Notes under the pieces: model-generated
What the model saw: the letters and a program-made list of their open reading frames with translations, nothing else
Database searches by the model: none
What the model was told of the DNA's origin: nothing
Shown: positions 45,737-54,196 of the stretch, one piece after another
Layout: the number at the start of each line of letters is the position of its first letter
How positions within the stretch are numbered: position 1 is the stretch's first letter
Translations under genes and position numbers: made by a program
Origin: GCA-2401735 sp051252095
GTDB taxonomy: Bacteria; Pseudomonadota; Gammaproteobacteria; Burkholderiales; Methylophilaceae
Length of the DNA stretch: 64,000 nt
Direction: 5' to 3'
Assembly: GCA_051252095.1 (NCBI GenBank)
Contig: JBPOFK010000005.1
Coordinates: 80,761 to 144,760, forward strand

Positions 45737-46881
45737 TGATTACTTCCTTTTTTCATTAATTTTGTATCGACTAGTTCGATGCCTAGCTTTGTAATAAGTT
45801 CTTTTGGGATGCCATCAACATAATGCCCATTTTTACTATCAACTAAGATCACGCTGATTAGCTGGTTTGCTTTGATTGCTTTTGCCTCACCAGATTGCAA
45901 GTAATTTAGCAAAATATCTATGGTGTCTTTTAACGATAATCCAAATTGCTCTGGATCATGACCTTGGTTTGGAATATAGACTTTAGGGTTACCGTTGCAA
46001 CTGATTGCTGTTCCAGTTCCAGATGGTAAAAGGTTAGCAATTAAACTACTAAAAAAACTACCCGGGGGATAGCAAATCAAATCGGCTTGCTCAATGAGTT
46101 TACGATTTCGTTTTTGTAATACTGTTGTGACCGGTTCAAATCTATCCAATGTTTTAGATAGACAAAGTTGCCTTATAGGGCTATGGATTTCAGGCACTTC
46201 TTTGCCCGTCATCAAGTGTTGTCCAATAATTTGTTGACCATTCTCTAGCATAACGGCCAAATGATAATCTTCATCGCTAATCGTTCTCACAGTGCCAAGC
46301 ACATTCACGAGTTTGGAAAATAAAAATAAAATAGGCTCTAACTGCTCATGGTTGTTAATGTAGCCACCTGTGATAATTAAATTGCCAATGCTGGCACCTT
46401 TTAAGTTAAAGTTTTCTGGCATTGCCTCTAGAAAGTACCCTAGCTGATGACAAATCAAAGTGCGCATTGGGTTGACGATATCTTCTATGAGTGGATCTTT
46501 ACCCTTGGCGATATTGCTTAGCCTCGCTTTAAGTGATGCTTGCGAAGCCGTTTCCGATAAACGGTAACTGAAAAGTCGATAAATTTCAGGGTGTCCCAGA
46601 ATGGTTTCATCTGCGAGTGCGATAAGTCGACTACGTAAATCACCAATAGCAGGCATATTAAAGGCCTGGCGTAACTTAGCAGAGCTACCGCCTGAGTCAA
46701 AAGGACTGACGAGGTGGATGGATTGATGCGTGTAATTTTTAAGTATTTTTGATAGCCCTGTTAGTGCACTACCGCCTGTAAAAAACAATACGCGTGGCCC
46801 AAGCTCAGGAATTTTTTTATAACGGCTTAGGCGTAAAATATCTGGAATGCTGACTACGCGAGTGATGCTGGTTTTTCGCAT
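45691..46881 (-). CDS. CofD/YvcK-like protein of GAK system
   Basis: A 396-residue protein of the CofD/YvcK superfamily. Landmarks are FFTGGSALTGLSKIL (35-49), SPFDSGGSSAKLR (59-71), GDLRSRLIALA (80-90), IGNLIITGGY and YPPGSFFSSL (about 270), matching the nucleotide/phosphosugar site of this fold. CofD moves phospholactate in F420 synthesis and YvcK binds UDP-sugars; neither role is shown here. I take it as the CofD-related member of the GAK gene set, facing the six-gene operon across a 214-base gap. Starts at 46899 or 46989 are possible. Confidence 0.78.
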   Translation of the reverse strand: MRKTSITRVVSIPDILRLSRYKKIPELGPRVLFFTGGSALTGLSKILKNYTHQSIHLVSPFDSGGSSAKLRQAFNMPAIGDLRSRLIALADETILGHPEIYRLFSYRLSETASQASLKARLSNIAKGKDPLIEDIVNPMRTLICHQLGYFLEAMPENFNLKGASIGNLIITGGYINNHEQLEPILFLFSKLVNVLGTVRTISDEDYHLAVMLENGQQIIGQHLMTGKEVPEIHSPIRQLCLSKTLDRFEPVTTVLQKRNRKLIEQADLICYPPGSFFSSLIANLLPSGTGTAISCNGNPKVYIPNQGHDPEQFGLSLKDTIDILLNYLQSGEAKAIKANQLISVILVDSKNGHYVDGIPKELITKLGIELVDTKLMKKGSNHYDDEKLVAALLSLT

Positions 46882-47095
46882 ACATTTATTCTTTATCATT
46901 GTAGTGAGATGTATATGTTGTATGGTCAGCGTATAATCAGTCAAGTGACTTAAATGTGACATTTTAAGAAGATGTAACAATAATGTCATTATTGCTGGCT
47001 AGTATGAGCCGTTATATTATCAATAGGATAATGCATTAGTCGCATACAGTTGGCATGAGGAATAATGCGAAGCCATTCAATGATAACGACTATTC

Positions 47096-48724
47096 ATGAT
47101 TAAACTACCTAAAGAAATACAAGACAACTTGCAATTTTTGTGTGTTGAGATTGACTCGCAGCTAGCCAATATGCAACAGTATTTCAAGCAGGTAAAGCCT
47201 AGCTTAGGCAATCGCATATTGGATCGGGTTGGTTATGTCTATAACCTTAAAACCAGAATTCAGAATAGTGTATTTCATCAATTATCTACTCAGGGTTTAG
47301 ACAATCAAACAATTTTAAGCTTGCGTAGCATTGAGCTTATTTCCAATGATTTAGGTAGAATCATTGATATTTGCCGGAGTTGTGTTGTCGAGACAGACTC
47401 ATTAAGTCAGTTGGATGGGCTCTTACCAAAAACGACGGTTAAAATCCTTAGACAAATGCGACAAGCCGTTCAGTTGGTCATCCCTGCAGTCGAGCACACG
47501 GACTCTACAATGGCCATTCAAATTGGGCAAATGATGGATGCATTAACAGATGAGCATCACAAACTGTATCAAAAAAATATCGCAGCGTTAAAAAGTCATA
47601 AAAACCCAGCCAGAATGACAGCTGCAGTTTATGTTGCACATGAGCTTAAACAAATGAGTGCAACCCTGATGCATATATGCGAGGCAATTATTTCAGCGAA
47701 TTTGGGGCAGCAGGTCAGTTTTGACCGTTATTTCTCATTGCAGTCTGTTGTATCAGCGCTGGATAAAGACGAACAGAAAGTTCAACTTCAAACGGTCGCA
47801 GAGACTAGGTCTGGTGCTGCTATTTCTGGCATTAGTAGCCCAGAGAGCGGAGCGCTTGGCATTTACAAGAGCGGCCAAAAGCAAAAGCTGAAAGAAGAGA
47901 GGGAAGGCGTTAAAAGCTGGAATGAGATATACCCTGGCGTGGCCCCTAAAATATTATCCTATAAAAAAAAAGGAGGTTCTGCGGCATTGTTAATTGAGCA
48001 CTTGCCAGGATTGACCTTTGAAAAAATTGTATTAAATGAACCAGTCGCATCAATAGAGGTGGCGCAACTTAAGTTACATAAAACATTGCGCTCAATTTGG
48101 ACAGCAACAAAGTTAGAAAAGAGCAGTCAAGCGCATTTTATGCGGCAGCTGCAAACAAGGTTGCCAGAGGTTTATAAAATCCATCCAGAATTCTACCAAC
48201 CGCAAGTCAATATATGTGGGCAACAGCTACCCGCTTTTGATACATTGATTGCACAGGCAGCAGAACAAGAGCAGGCGTGGCCTTCAACGTTCACAGTGTA
48301 TATTCACGGTGATTTTAACGACGATAATATTATCTATGATCCGATAACTCAACGGATCAACTTTATCGACTTACATCGCTCCTGTTATATGGATTATGTA
48401 CAGGATATATCTGTTTTTATGGTATCAAACTACCGATTACAAATTTTAGACTCGCTTAGAAGGCAATACATAATGACGGTAGCCATCAATATGTATACGA
48501 TGGCAAGGCGATACGCGCTTAAGTACGATGATACGTCATTTGAGTTGCGCTTAGCCTTAGGTTTAGCAAGGTCATTTGCTACCTCTACACGTTTTATTTT
48601 GGATAAAACACTTGCGCAAAATATGTTTCTACGAGCGCGTTATTTAATTGAATTGGTGCTGGCGGTGGACCCAGATAAAGTGTCCAGATTCCGAATTCCT
48701 TTGAAGGAGATATTTGTTGAGTAA
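47096..48724 (+). CDS. PhoU-like / APH-type kinase fusion, GAK operon
   Basis: A 542-residue protein. The N-terminal half (about 1-215) is helical with two repeats reminiscent of PhoU bundles (LRSIELISNDLGRIIDICRS and YVAHELKQMSATLMHICEA). The C-terminal half (about 270-542) is an aminoglycoside-phosphotransferase/choline-kinase fold with catalytic loop YIHGDFNDDN (His near 404) and the magnesium Asp in FIDLHRS. It is thus a small-molecule or protein kinase, with unknown substrate. First gene of the operon; its stop overlaps the next start. PhoU likeness is by eye only. Confidence 0.72.
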   Translation: MIKLPKEIQDNLQFLCVEIDSQLANMQQYFKQVKPSLGNRILDRVGYVYNLKTRIQNSVFHQLSTQGLDNQTILSLRSIELISNDLGRIIDICRSCVVETDSLSQLDGLLPKTTVKILRQMRQAVQLVIPAVEHTDSTMAIQIGQMMDALTDEHHKLYQKNIAALKSHKNPARMTAAVYVAHELKQMSATLMHICEAIISANLGQQVSFDRYFSLQSVVSALDKDEQKVQLQTVAETRSGAAISGISSPESGALGIYKSGQKQKLKEEREGVKSWNEIYPGVAPKILSYKKKGGSAALLIEHLPGLTFEKIVLNEPVASIEVAQLKLHKTLRSIWTATKLEKSSQAHFMRQLQTRLPEVYKIHPEFYQPQVNICGQQLPAFDTLIAQAAEQEQAWPSTFTVYIHGDFNDDNIIYDPITQRINFIDLHRSCYMDYVQDISVFMVSNYRLQILDSLRRQYIMTVAINMYTMARRYALKYDDTSFELRLALGLARSFATSTRFILDKTLAQNMFLRARYLIELVLAVDPDKVSRFRIPLKEIFVE

Positions 48725-49610
48725 AATGAAAAAAATAGCAGTTGTTGGCATTCCTGATAAGTGGTCAACAGAAATATTAGCTGACGCAATAGAAGCGAAA
48801 ACAGGCTTTAGGTTGATTGTTGACATGGCTAAAGTGACGCGTGATTTAACCAATAATAAACTGCATTACTTAGGTCATGATTTAGCTGATCTAGACGCAA
48901 TGATAGTAAAAAAGATATCCACGCAATACAGCGCCAATACCGAAGACCGATTAGAGTTACTTCGCTTGGCAGAATCTGATGGTATCAAGGTTTTCAGTAA
49001 CCCCGAGACGATGTTAAGACTAGTCAATCGTTTAAGTTGTACTGTGAGTTTGCGCAATAGCAACATTCCGATGCCTGATACTGTGATAACGGAAGACATT
49101 GACGTAGCTGTCAATACAGTAGAGCGCTATGGTCAGGCTGTGTTTAAACCACTGTTTTCGACAAAGGCAAGAGGCATGTGTCTAATGAGCGCGGAACAGC
49201 CAGCAAAGAAATTGCGTAAAGAAATTGAAGATTTTCAAACAGAAAACCCAATGATGTATATACAGCGACGATTAGATTTGTCTGGGCAAGACATTGGACT
49301 CGTTTTTCTGGGCGGCCAATATTTAGGTGCCTATGCACGTATTGCAAATAGTGCAGATACATGGAATACGACGATACATAGCGGTGGACGATATGCTGCT
49401 TATACGCCATCTGATGAGGTCATTGCCATTGCCAAAAAAGCACAGGATCTATTTCATCTAGATTTTACAACTGTTGATGTTGCGGAAACGGCGGATGGTC
49501 CTGTTGTCTTTGAAGTGTCTGCTTTTGGCGGCTTTAGAGGCGCAAAAGAGGGCGCAGGTTTAGATGCTGCAAATCTATATGCAGACTATGTTTTAGGTAA
49601 AATAGCTTAA
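48717..49610 (+). CDS. ATP-grasp enzyme of GAK system
   Basis: A 297-residue RimK-like ATP-grasp protein. The ATP lysine is in AVFKPLFSTKARGM (about 140-153), followed by YIQRRLDLSGQDIGLVFLGG and a C-terminal VDVAETADGPVVFEVSAFGG (about 255-272). ATP-grasp enzymes join a carboxylate to an amine or thiol through an acyl phosphate. The usual metal-binding Asn after Glu (EVN) reads Ser here (EVS). GGAG at 48706-48709 fits the TTG at 48717 best (7 bases); a TTG at 48714 and an ATG at 48726 are alternatives. Overlaps the kinase gene. Confidence 0.82.
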   Translation: MSKMKKIAVVGIPDKWSTEILADAIEAKTGFRLIVDMAKVTRDLTNNKLHYLGHDLADLDAMIVKKISTQYSANTEDRLELLRLAESDGIKVFSNPETMLRLVNRLSCTVSLRNSNIPMPDTVITEDIDVAVNTVERYGQAVFKPLFSTKARGMCLMSAEQPAKKLRKEIEDFQTENPMMYIQRRLDLSGQDIGLVFLGGQYLGAYARIANSADTWNTTIHSGGRYAAYTPSDEVIAIAKKAQDLFHLDFTTVDVAETADGPVVFEVSAFGGFRGAKEGAGLDAANLYADYVLGKIA

Positions 49611-50707
49611 TGCAAGTAACAAGTGCTAAACAAATCGCTCAGCTATTAGTAGCTGATGTTACATTCCAACCACAAGCACTCTACTTAAACCTAGGGCGCT
49701 GTAGATTGTGCGTATATAGTAACTCGCAGGCAGTATTAAATAACCTAGAAGATTATTTTTCACACATTGTTATTCAAAAGACGGACAACCCTTGTGATAT
49801 TACTATCCAAGTCATAGAAAGTAAAAATGTTAATTTTCCATTAGATTTTTATGATTGGAAACGTGAAGTAGGTAAAGTGGGGCGGAAAGATAGTGTTTAT
49901 GATATTGCAGGTGCACGTATCATTAATAAAGTGCGTACTGGCATGCACTTTTTACAAAGTGAAGACTACCGTATTGCAAAAGGTGCTTGTCGCGAAAATC
50001 TGAACCAAGTCATTAACTTTATCAACAATCAATACATGACTTGGTTACAACAACGTCACTGGCTTAATTGCCATGCTGCTGCTGTCGTAAAAGGAGGCTA
50101 TGCTTATGCTGTAGCAGGCTTTTCAGGGGGCGGAAAGTCAACGCTGATGTTACAGATGTTAGAAAATAGCCAGACAAAATTCTTAAGCAATGATCGCTTG
50201 TTTATTCAACAGGAAGACCAGCAACTACAAGCCGTGGGTGTTGCCAAAATGCCAAGAATTAACCCAGGTACTATTATCCATAATCCACGCTTAAGTCATA
50301 TGATTACAAAGTCAGAACAAGCGCAAATGTTGGCGATGCCAGCACAGACACTGTGGGATTTAGAACAGAAATATGATGTTGATATTGATGGTGTTTATGG
50401 ACAAGGCCGCATAAGCAGTGAGGCGCCGCTTAAGTCGTTTCTGGTTTTAAACTGGCAACGCAGTGCTTCTGAACCGCTACAGTTGAAAAAAGTTAACTTA
50501 CAGCAGCGAACAGGTTTGCTCAACGCGATTATGAAATCGCCAGGTCCTTTTTATCAGCAAAAAGATGGAACGTTTTTAAGTGATATTAATGCACTCAACC
50601 AAGAAGCTTATTTAAAAGCGCTTGGTAGCATTGATGTGTTTGAAGCAACGGGCCGTGTTAATTTCTCAATGTTGGCAGAACACTACCTCATGCAAAAGGA
50701 GATATAA
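49610..50707 (+). CDS. HprK-related kinase (type B), GAK operon
   Basis: A 365-residue protein related to the C-terminal kinase domain of HPr kinase. The P-loop GFSGGGKST is at 170-178 after the strand with NCHAAAVVKGG (His155), and FLSNDRL at 191-197 is the second nucleotide/metal motif. The HPr kinase N-terminal domain and the signature loop used against HPr are not recognised, and no HPr or PTS gene is near, so the substrate is something else. Overlaps the ATP-grasp stop (TAATG). The first 130 residues have no recognised fold. Confidence 0.83.
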   Translation: MQVTSAKQIAQLLVADVTFQPQALYLNLGRCRLCVYSNSQAVLNNLEDYFSHIVIQKTDNPCDITIQVIESKNVNFPLDFYDWKREVGKVGRKDSVYDIAGARIINKVRTGMHFLQSEDYRIAKGACRENLNQVINFINNQYMTWLQQRHWLNCHAAAVVKGGYAYAVAGFSGGGKSTLMLQMLENSQTKFLSNDRLFIQQEDQQLQAVGVAKMPRINPGTIIHNPRLSHMITKSEQAQMLAMPAQTLWDLEQKYDVDIDGVYGQGRISSEAPLKSFLVLNWQRSASEPLQLKKVNLQQRTGLLNAIMKSPGPFYQQKDGTFLSDINALNQEAYLKALGSIDVFEATGRVNFSMLAEHYLMQKEI

Positions 50708-50710
50708 AAC

Positions 50711-51409
50711 ATGTCTCGCCGAATTCTTGCCTTTGTTCGACATGCGGAATATCACCAGTTGCTAGATGCTCCTAGTGCCTTACAGCCATTTCCATTAACT
50801 GATCATGGCATAAAACAAGCAAAACAAGCTGCGCTAGACATGCAGATATTTTTACAAAAAAATGAATGGGCATTAGATGCTGAGGTGCATTCATCTAGCT
50901 TATTACGGGCTTGGCAGACAGCCAAAATATTCACCGAATCACTGCAAGCTGTAATAAATAAAGACTTCAAAGTACACTGTTTTGATGATTTGGTTGAACG
51001 AAGCGTTGGCGCTGCTGCCAATCTTACTATAAAGCAAATTGAAGAGGTGATTGAGCAAGACCATCGATATGAATCGCTTCTTAGTAACTGGAAATCCAAC
51101 AGCCAATTTAAACTACCTTTTGTTGGTGCAGAATCATTACTAGAAGCTGGGCAACGCGTTGCTAAGCACTTGACGCAATCAATGGCTGAGATGCAAGGAG
51201 GCGTTGATTGCGTCAAGCTTTTTGTTGGGCATGGTGCGGCATTCAGACATGCCGCATATCAGCTTGGTATCATTGATTTTGCGCAAATTGCGCAATTGAG
51301 TATGCATTATGCACAACCAATTTATTTGGAATATCTTGCGAATGGCTCTTGGCAGCAGATTGCTGGGGAATGGAAAGTTCGGTCAAAACAGAATGTGTAT
51401 CATGATTAA
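50711..51409 (+). CDS. Histidine phosphatase (phosphoglycerate mutase-like), GAK operon
   Basis: A 232-residue member of the histidine phosphatase superfamily. Catalytic FVRHAEYH has the nucleophile His11; the second Arg is in HSSSLLRAWQTAKI, the acid region in DDLVERSVG, and the second His in FVGHGAAFRH (about 174). The RHAE rather than RHGE start and size suggest a phosphatase like SixA or GpmB rather than a glycolytic mutase. AAGGAG before the ATG and a three-base gap tie it to the kinase gene upstream; it may remove the phosphate one of the kinases adds. Confidence 0.82.
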   Translation: MSRRILAFVRHAEYHQLLDAPSALQPFPLTDHGIKQAKQAALDMQIFLQKNEWALDAEVHSSSLLRAWQTAKIFTESLQAVINKDFKVHCFDDLVERSVGAAANLTIKQIEEVIEQDHRYESLLSNWKSNSQFKLPFVGAESLLEAGQRVAKHLTQSMAEMQGGVDCVKLFVGHGAAFRHAAYQLGIIDFAQIAQLSMHYAQPIYLEYLANGSWQQIAGEWKVRSKQNVYHD

Positions 51410-51424
51410 GGTGCGGAAACGCAA

Positions 51425-52762
51425 ATGAGAAAAGCGTCCATTCACAACGAGCAGATTATCAAAGGCTTGACTAATGTGCCAGCTGCCATTCGCCAGCGCT
51501 TACCTACTCAATTTGAGGATTGGAATGTTATTGAAACCCACTCTGGGCATAAAAATAACCTTGATATAAAGCACTTCACAAAAACATTGCGGGCCATTAA
51601 TGGTGGAAAAGCCTGGAAATGGCCCAAGCGACGGTTGTATATTATTACGGATCCACATGCTGATGCTGAGGCATTTGTTGACTCGCTGGTGTTAAGCGGT
51701 GGTATTAAAAAAACAGGTAAAAATCAGACCGACTTTAAACTCACCAATGAAGGTAAAAATGGGACGTTTATCATCGGTGGAGACTGCTTGGACAAAGGCC
51801 CAAGTAATCTGGAACTGTTAAAAAGTATTCGCCGTTTAATAGATACGGGCGCGAATGTAAAGTTGCTGGCGGGTAATCATGATATGCGCTTGTTTATGGG
51901 TATTCATGCCTTAGGCTTAAAGCGCAAGGCGACAACAGCGCATTTATTTGTTCGAATGGGTGAAAAGGCTGTGCCGCTTTTATTAGAGGTACATGCAGCT
52001 TATTTACAAGGTAAGAAACTAAGCAACAAAATTCCAAACGAAGCTGAATGTAAAAAGCGCTTATTTCCAGATGCCGACTGGTTTGAGCAGTTTCCAAATG
52101 TTGCTCACGGATTTATGTCTGAAGTAGCGATTAAGCGGGAATTACAGCGCATGCGCAAAAAGATTGATGTTTTTGAAACGGATTGCAAAAAAGCAGGCCT
52201 GAACATGCGTGATGTGTATGCAACAGCACGTAAGTGCAGACACTTGTTCTTACATCCCAAAGGTCAGTTTGCATGGTTCTATCGTGAGATGCAATTAGCC
52301 TATCGAAAAGGGTCGTTCCTGTTTATTCATGCGGGGTTAGATGATGGCGTTATTGATACCATCAGTAAAAAGAGTGTGCGTTATATCAATCGCCAATTTC
52401 GACAGCATTTAGAAAAGGATCTTTTTCATTTTTATTATGGTAGCTTAGCGAATACCATGCGGACTAAATATCGACCAGCAGATTTGCCATTGACTGATGA
52501 CGGCGTAAAACGCATACACCGTGAAGGCTTATATGCTGTTGTGCATGGGCATTTGAACCGCACACAAGGTCAGCGCATTGTGTTAAAACAAGGACTTATT
52601 CATATTGAGTGTGACATTACGCTTGATCGATGTTCTAGAAAAAAAGAAGGATTAATAGGTCATGGCGTTGGTGTGACCATCATTGAACCACAGAAGCAGG
52701 TAATAGGTATTAGCAACGATTATCCTTTTGTTAAAGTGTTCGAGCCAGAGCGCTATTTATAA
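51425..52762 (+). CDS. Calcineurin-like metallophosphoesterase, GAK operon
   Basis: A 445-residue phosphoesterase of the calcineurin fold. The five metal motifs appear in order: ITDPHAD (about 73-79), GGDCLDKGPSN (117-127), GNHDMR (149-154), FIHAGLDDG (about 300) and VVHGHLNR (372-379). It resembles PP-type phosphatases in size and spacing, with a helical insert of about 130 residues between GNHD and FIHAG. The substrate may be a phosphoprotein or phosphometabolite. Sits 15 bases after the histidine phosphatase gene. Confidence 0.82.
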   Translation: MRKASIHNEQIIKGLTNVPAAIRQRLPTQFEDWNVIETHSGHKNNLDIKHFTKTLRAINGGKAWKWPKRRLYIITDPHADAEAFVDSLVLSGGIKKTGKNQTDFKLTNEGKNGTFIIGGDCLDKGPSNLELLKSIRRLIDTGANVKLLAGNHDMRLFMGIHALGLKRKATTAHLFVRMGEKAVPLLLEVHAAYLQGKKLSNKIPNEAECKKRLFPDADWFEQFPNVAHGFMSEVAIKRELQRMRKKIDVFETDCKKAGLNMRDVYATARKCRHLFLHPKGQFAWFYREMQLAYRKGSFLFIHAGLDDGVIDTISKKSVRYINRQFRQHLEKDLFHFYYGSLANTMRTKYRPADLPLTDDGVKRIHREGLYAVVHGHLNRTQGQRIVLKQGLIHIECDITLDRCSRKKEGLIGHGVGVTIIEPQKQVIGISNDYPFVKVFEPERYL

Positions 52763-52779
52763 ATAAACGAGGGAAAGCG

Positions 52780-53040
52780 ATGGAACAGCAACAGTTTAAA
52801 CATGAATCACTACAAGATAAAAAAAGCATACAAAATATGCTGAAGTCGATATCGAAAGCGATAGCAAAAGGTGAGCTTAAATTCAGTGATCAGGATGGTG
52901 AAATCGTCATGGAACCTAAAGGCTTACTCAACCTAAAAATCAGCGCAAGGAAACAAGACGGTGAACAGCGCTTAGATGTGCGTGTGAGTTGGAAAACGCA
53001 AGAAAAAGTCATTAAAAAAGCACCGCTATCGATTGACTAA
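52780..53040 (+). CDS. Amphi-Trp domain protein, GAK operon
   Basis: An 86-residue protein matching the amphi-Trp domain: a charged helical N-terminus (about 8-31), then alternating strands GELKFSDQDGEIVMEPKG, LNLKISARKQDG and LDVRVSWKTQ, with the name-giving tryptophan at residue 71. It has no catalytic residues, signal peptide or membrane segment. It is the last gene of the operon, 17 bases after the phosphoesterase, with GAGGGAAAG ahead of the ATG. The best guess is a carrier, scaffold or substrate of the GAK enzymes; this is inference. Confidence 0.8.
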   Translation: MEQQQFKHESLQDKKSIQNMLKSISKAIAKGELKFSDQDGEIVMEPKGLLNLKISARKQDGEQRLDVRVSWKTQEKVIKKAPLSID

Positions 53041-53050
53041 AGTCAAAACG

Positions 53051-53494
53051 TTACGCGTTTGCTTGTAATATCAAATAACTAACCACTATATAGCGTAGTA
53101 GCTTTCCAGTGGTGACTAGTATCAAAAACAAAAGCAAGTTAATACGCAAAACACCTGCGATGACTGTAATCGGATCGCCGATGATAGGGATCCACGCAAA
53201 TAGTAAAGATAAAATGCCGTACTTTTTAAAGCGTTGTTCAGCACGCACAAATTCAACTTCTGAACATTTGAGCCACTTTTTAACGATACCCAAGCTTGCC
53301 CAGTAGCCAAGTAAATAATTGGTTAAGGCGCCTAAGACATTGCCTAATGTTGCTACTGCCACCAAACTAGCTGGCGATAAACCGCTTATTAATAAAGCAC
53401 TTAACACCAGTTCAGAGCTTAATGGCAAGATTGTCGCGGCTAAAAATGCAGCGACAAATAAGCCGATATAACCAAGCTCGGAGAAGAATGCCAT
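53051..53494 (-). CDS. YqaA family membrane protein (SNARE-associated/DedA-like)
   Basis: A 147-residue integral membrane protein with about four helices and the YqaA/DedA signatures FLAATILPLSSELVL, NVLGALTNYLLGYW and WIPIIGDPITVIAGVLR. DedA-type proteins are linked to lipid carrier transport. Convergent with the GAK operon, ten bases from the amphi-Trp stop, and six bases after the DUF502 gene in the leftward direction. Confidence 0.88.
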   Translation of the reverse strand: MAFFSELGYIGLFVAAFLAATILPLSSELVLSALLISGLSPASLVAVATLGNVLGALTNYLLGYWASLGIVKKWLKCSEVEFVRAEQRFKKYGILSLLFAWIPIIGDPITVIAGVLRINLLLFLILVTTGKLLRYIVVSYLILQANA

Positions 53495-53500
53495 GTAAGC

Positions 53501-54097
53501 TTAGGTGTTTTGTTCTCTGCTATTAGTCATCCACGCGAATAAAGAGTTACGCATGACTTCTTCGGCAGTCATCTCAATTGGTCGTATCCAGTCTCTAGGT
53601 ACAAACACTGTATAGCCTCCCACGTTGTAGCCCATGGGTAAAAATACAGCAACACGATCATCATCGCTAAACCCGTTGGGTAATGACTGGGTATTTTGTT
53701 GGGTAATCAGGCCAACCATTTCTAAATCAAAATTAGGTGATTTTAAAATAACAGCTTGCTGGTCAGTGTTTTCTTCAGTTGGGTTAAAGTAATCGGCAAA
53801 GTTCTTCAACGACAAGTAAATGCTCTTCACCACTGGGAGATTAGTGAACGGAAACTCAATCATTGAAATGAATCGCAAAATCAAGCGATGTGAAATTAAA
53901 TAACCCAGCACAAGAATAGACAAGAGGGTGATTAATAGCCCCATGCCTGGAATATAAGCCTCTCCAAACCAAGGTCTTATCCATGACTCAGAGAACTGTT
54001 CAGACCATGACCAAAAGACATAAAGTACATAAATAGTCAGACCGATAGGCAAGGCTGTGAGTAAGCCACGAAAAAAATATTGATAGAGTTGTTTCAT
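53501..54097 (-). CDS. DUF502 membrane protein
   Basis: A 198-residue DUF502 protein with two membrane helices (about 10-30 and 50-75), the FFRGLLTALPIGLTIYVLY N-terminus, IPGMGLLITLLSILVLGYL and the central PVVKSIYLSLKNFADYF. The function is unknown; the family is widespread in proteobacteria. It precedes the YqaA gene closely and probably shares its transcript. Confidence 0.88.
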   Translation of the reverse strand: MKQLYQYFFRGLLTALPIGLTIYVLYVFWSWSEQFSESWIRPWFGEAYIPGMGLLITLLSILVLGYLISHRLILRFISMIEFPFTNLPVVKSIYLSLKNFADYFNPTEENTDQQAVILKSPNFDLEMVGLITQQNTQSLPNGFSDDDRVAVFLPMGYNVGGYTVFVPRDWIRPIEMTAEEVMRNSLFAWMTNSREQNT

Positions 54098-54196
54098 ATT
54101 AGATTAGGTGTTTTATGTGTGGCATATTGATGATGAAAACCATTATACATTTTGAAATAGCAATCGCAGAATAGAATATTGACTCGATAGTTTCAA

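Noticed and set aside
45691..46881. F420 biosynthesis (CofD) gene
   Set aside because: No other F420 gene is near, and the glycine motifs are those of the wider CofD/YvcK fold.
47096..48724. Aminoglycoside resistance gene
   Set aside because: The kinase fold is shared by many small-molecule kinases, the protein has a large unrelated N-terminal domain and sits in an operon of regulatory-type enzymes; nothing points to antibiotics.
49610..50707. True HPr kinase/phosphorylase of a PTS
   Set aside because: The N-terminal domain and HPr-recognition signature are not seen and there is no HPr or EI gene in the window.
45691..53040. Mobile defence island or phage-derived cassette
   Set aside because: No integrase, transposase, tRNA or repeat flanks the cluster, and neighbours on both sides are ordinary chromosomal genes.
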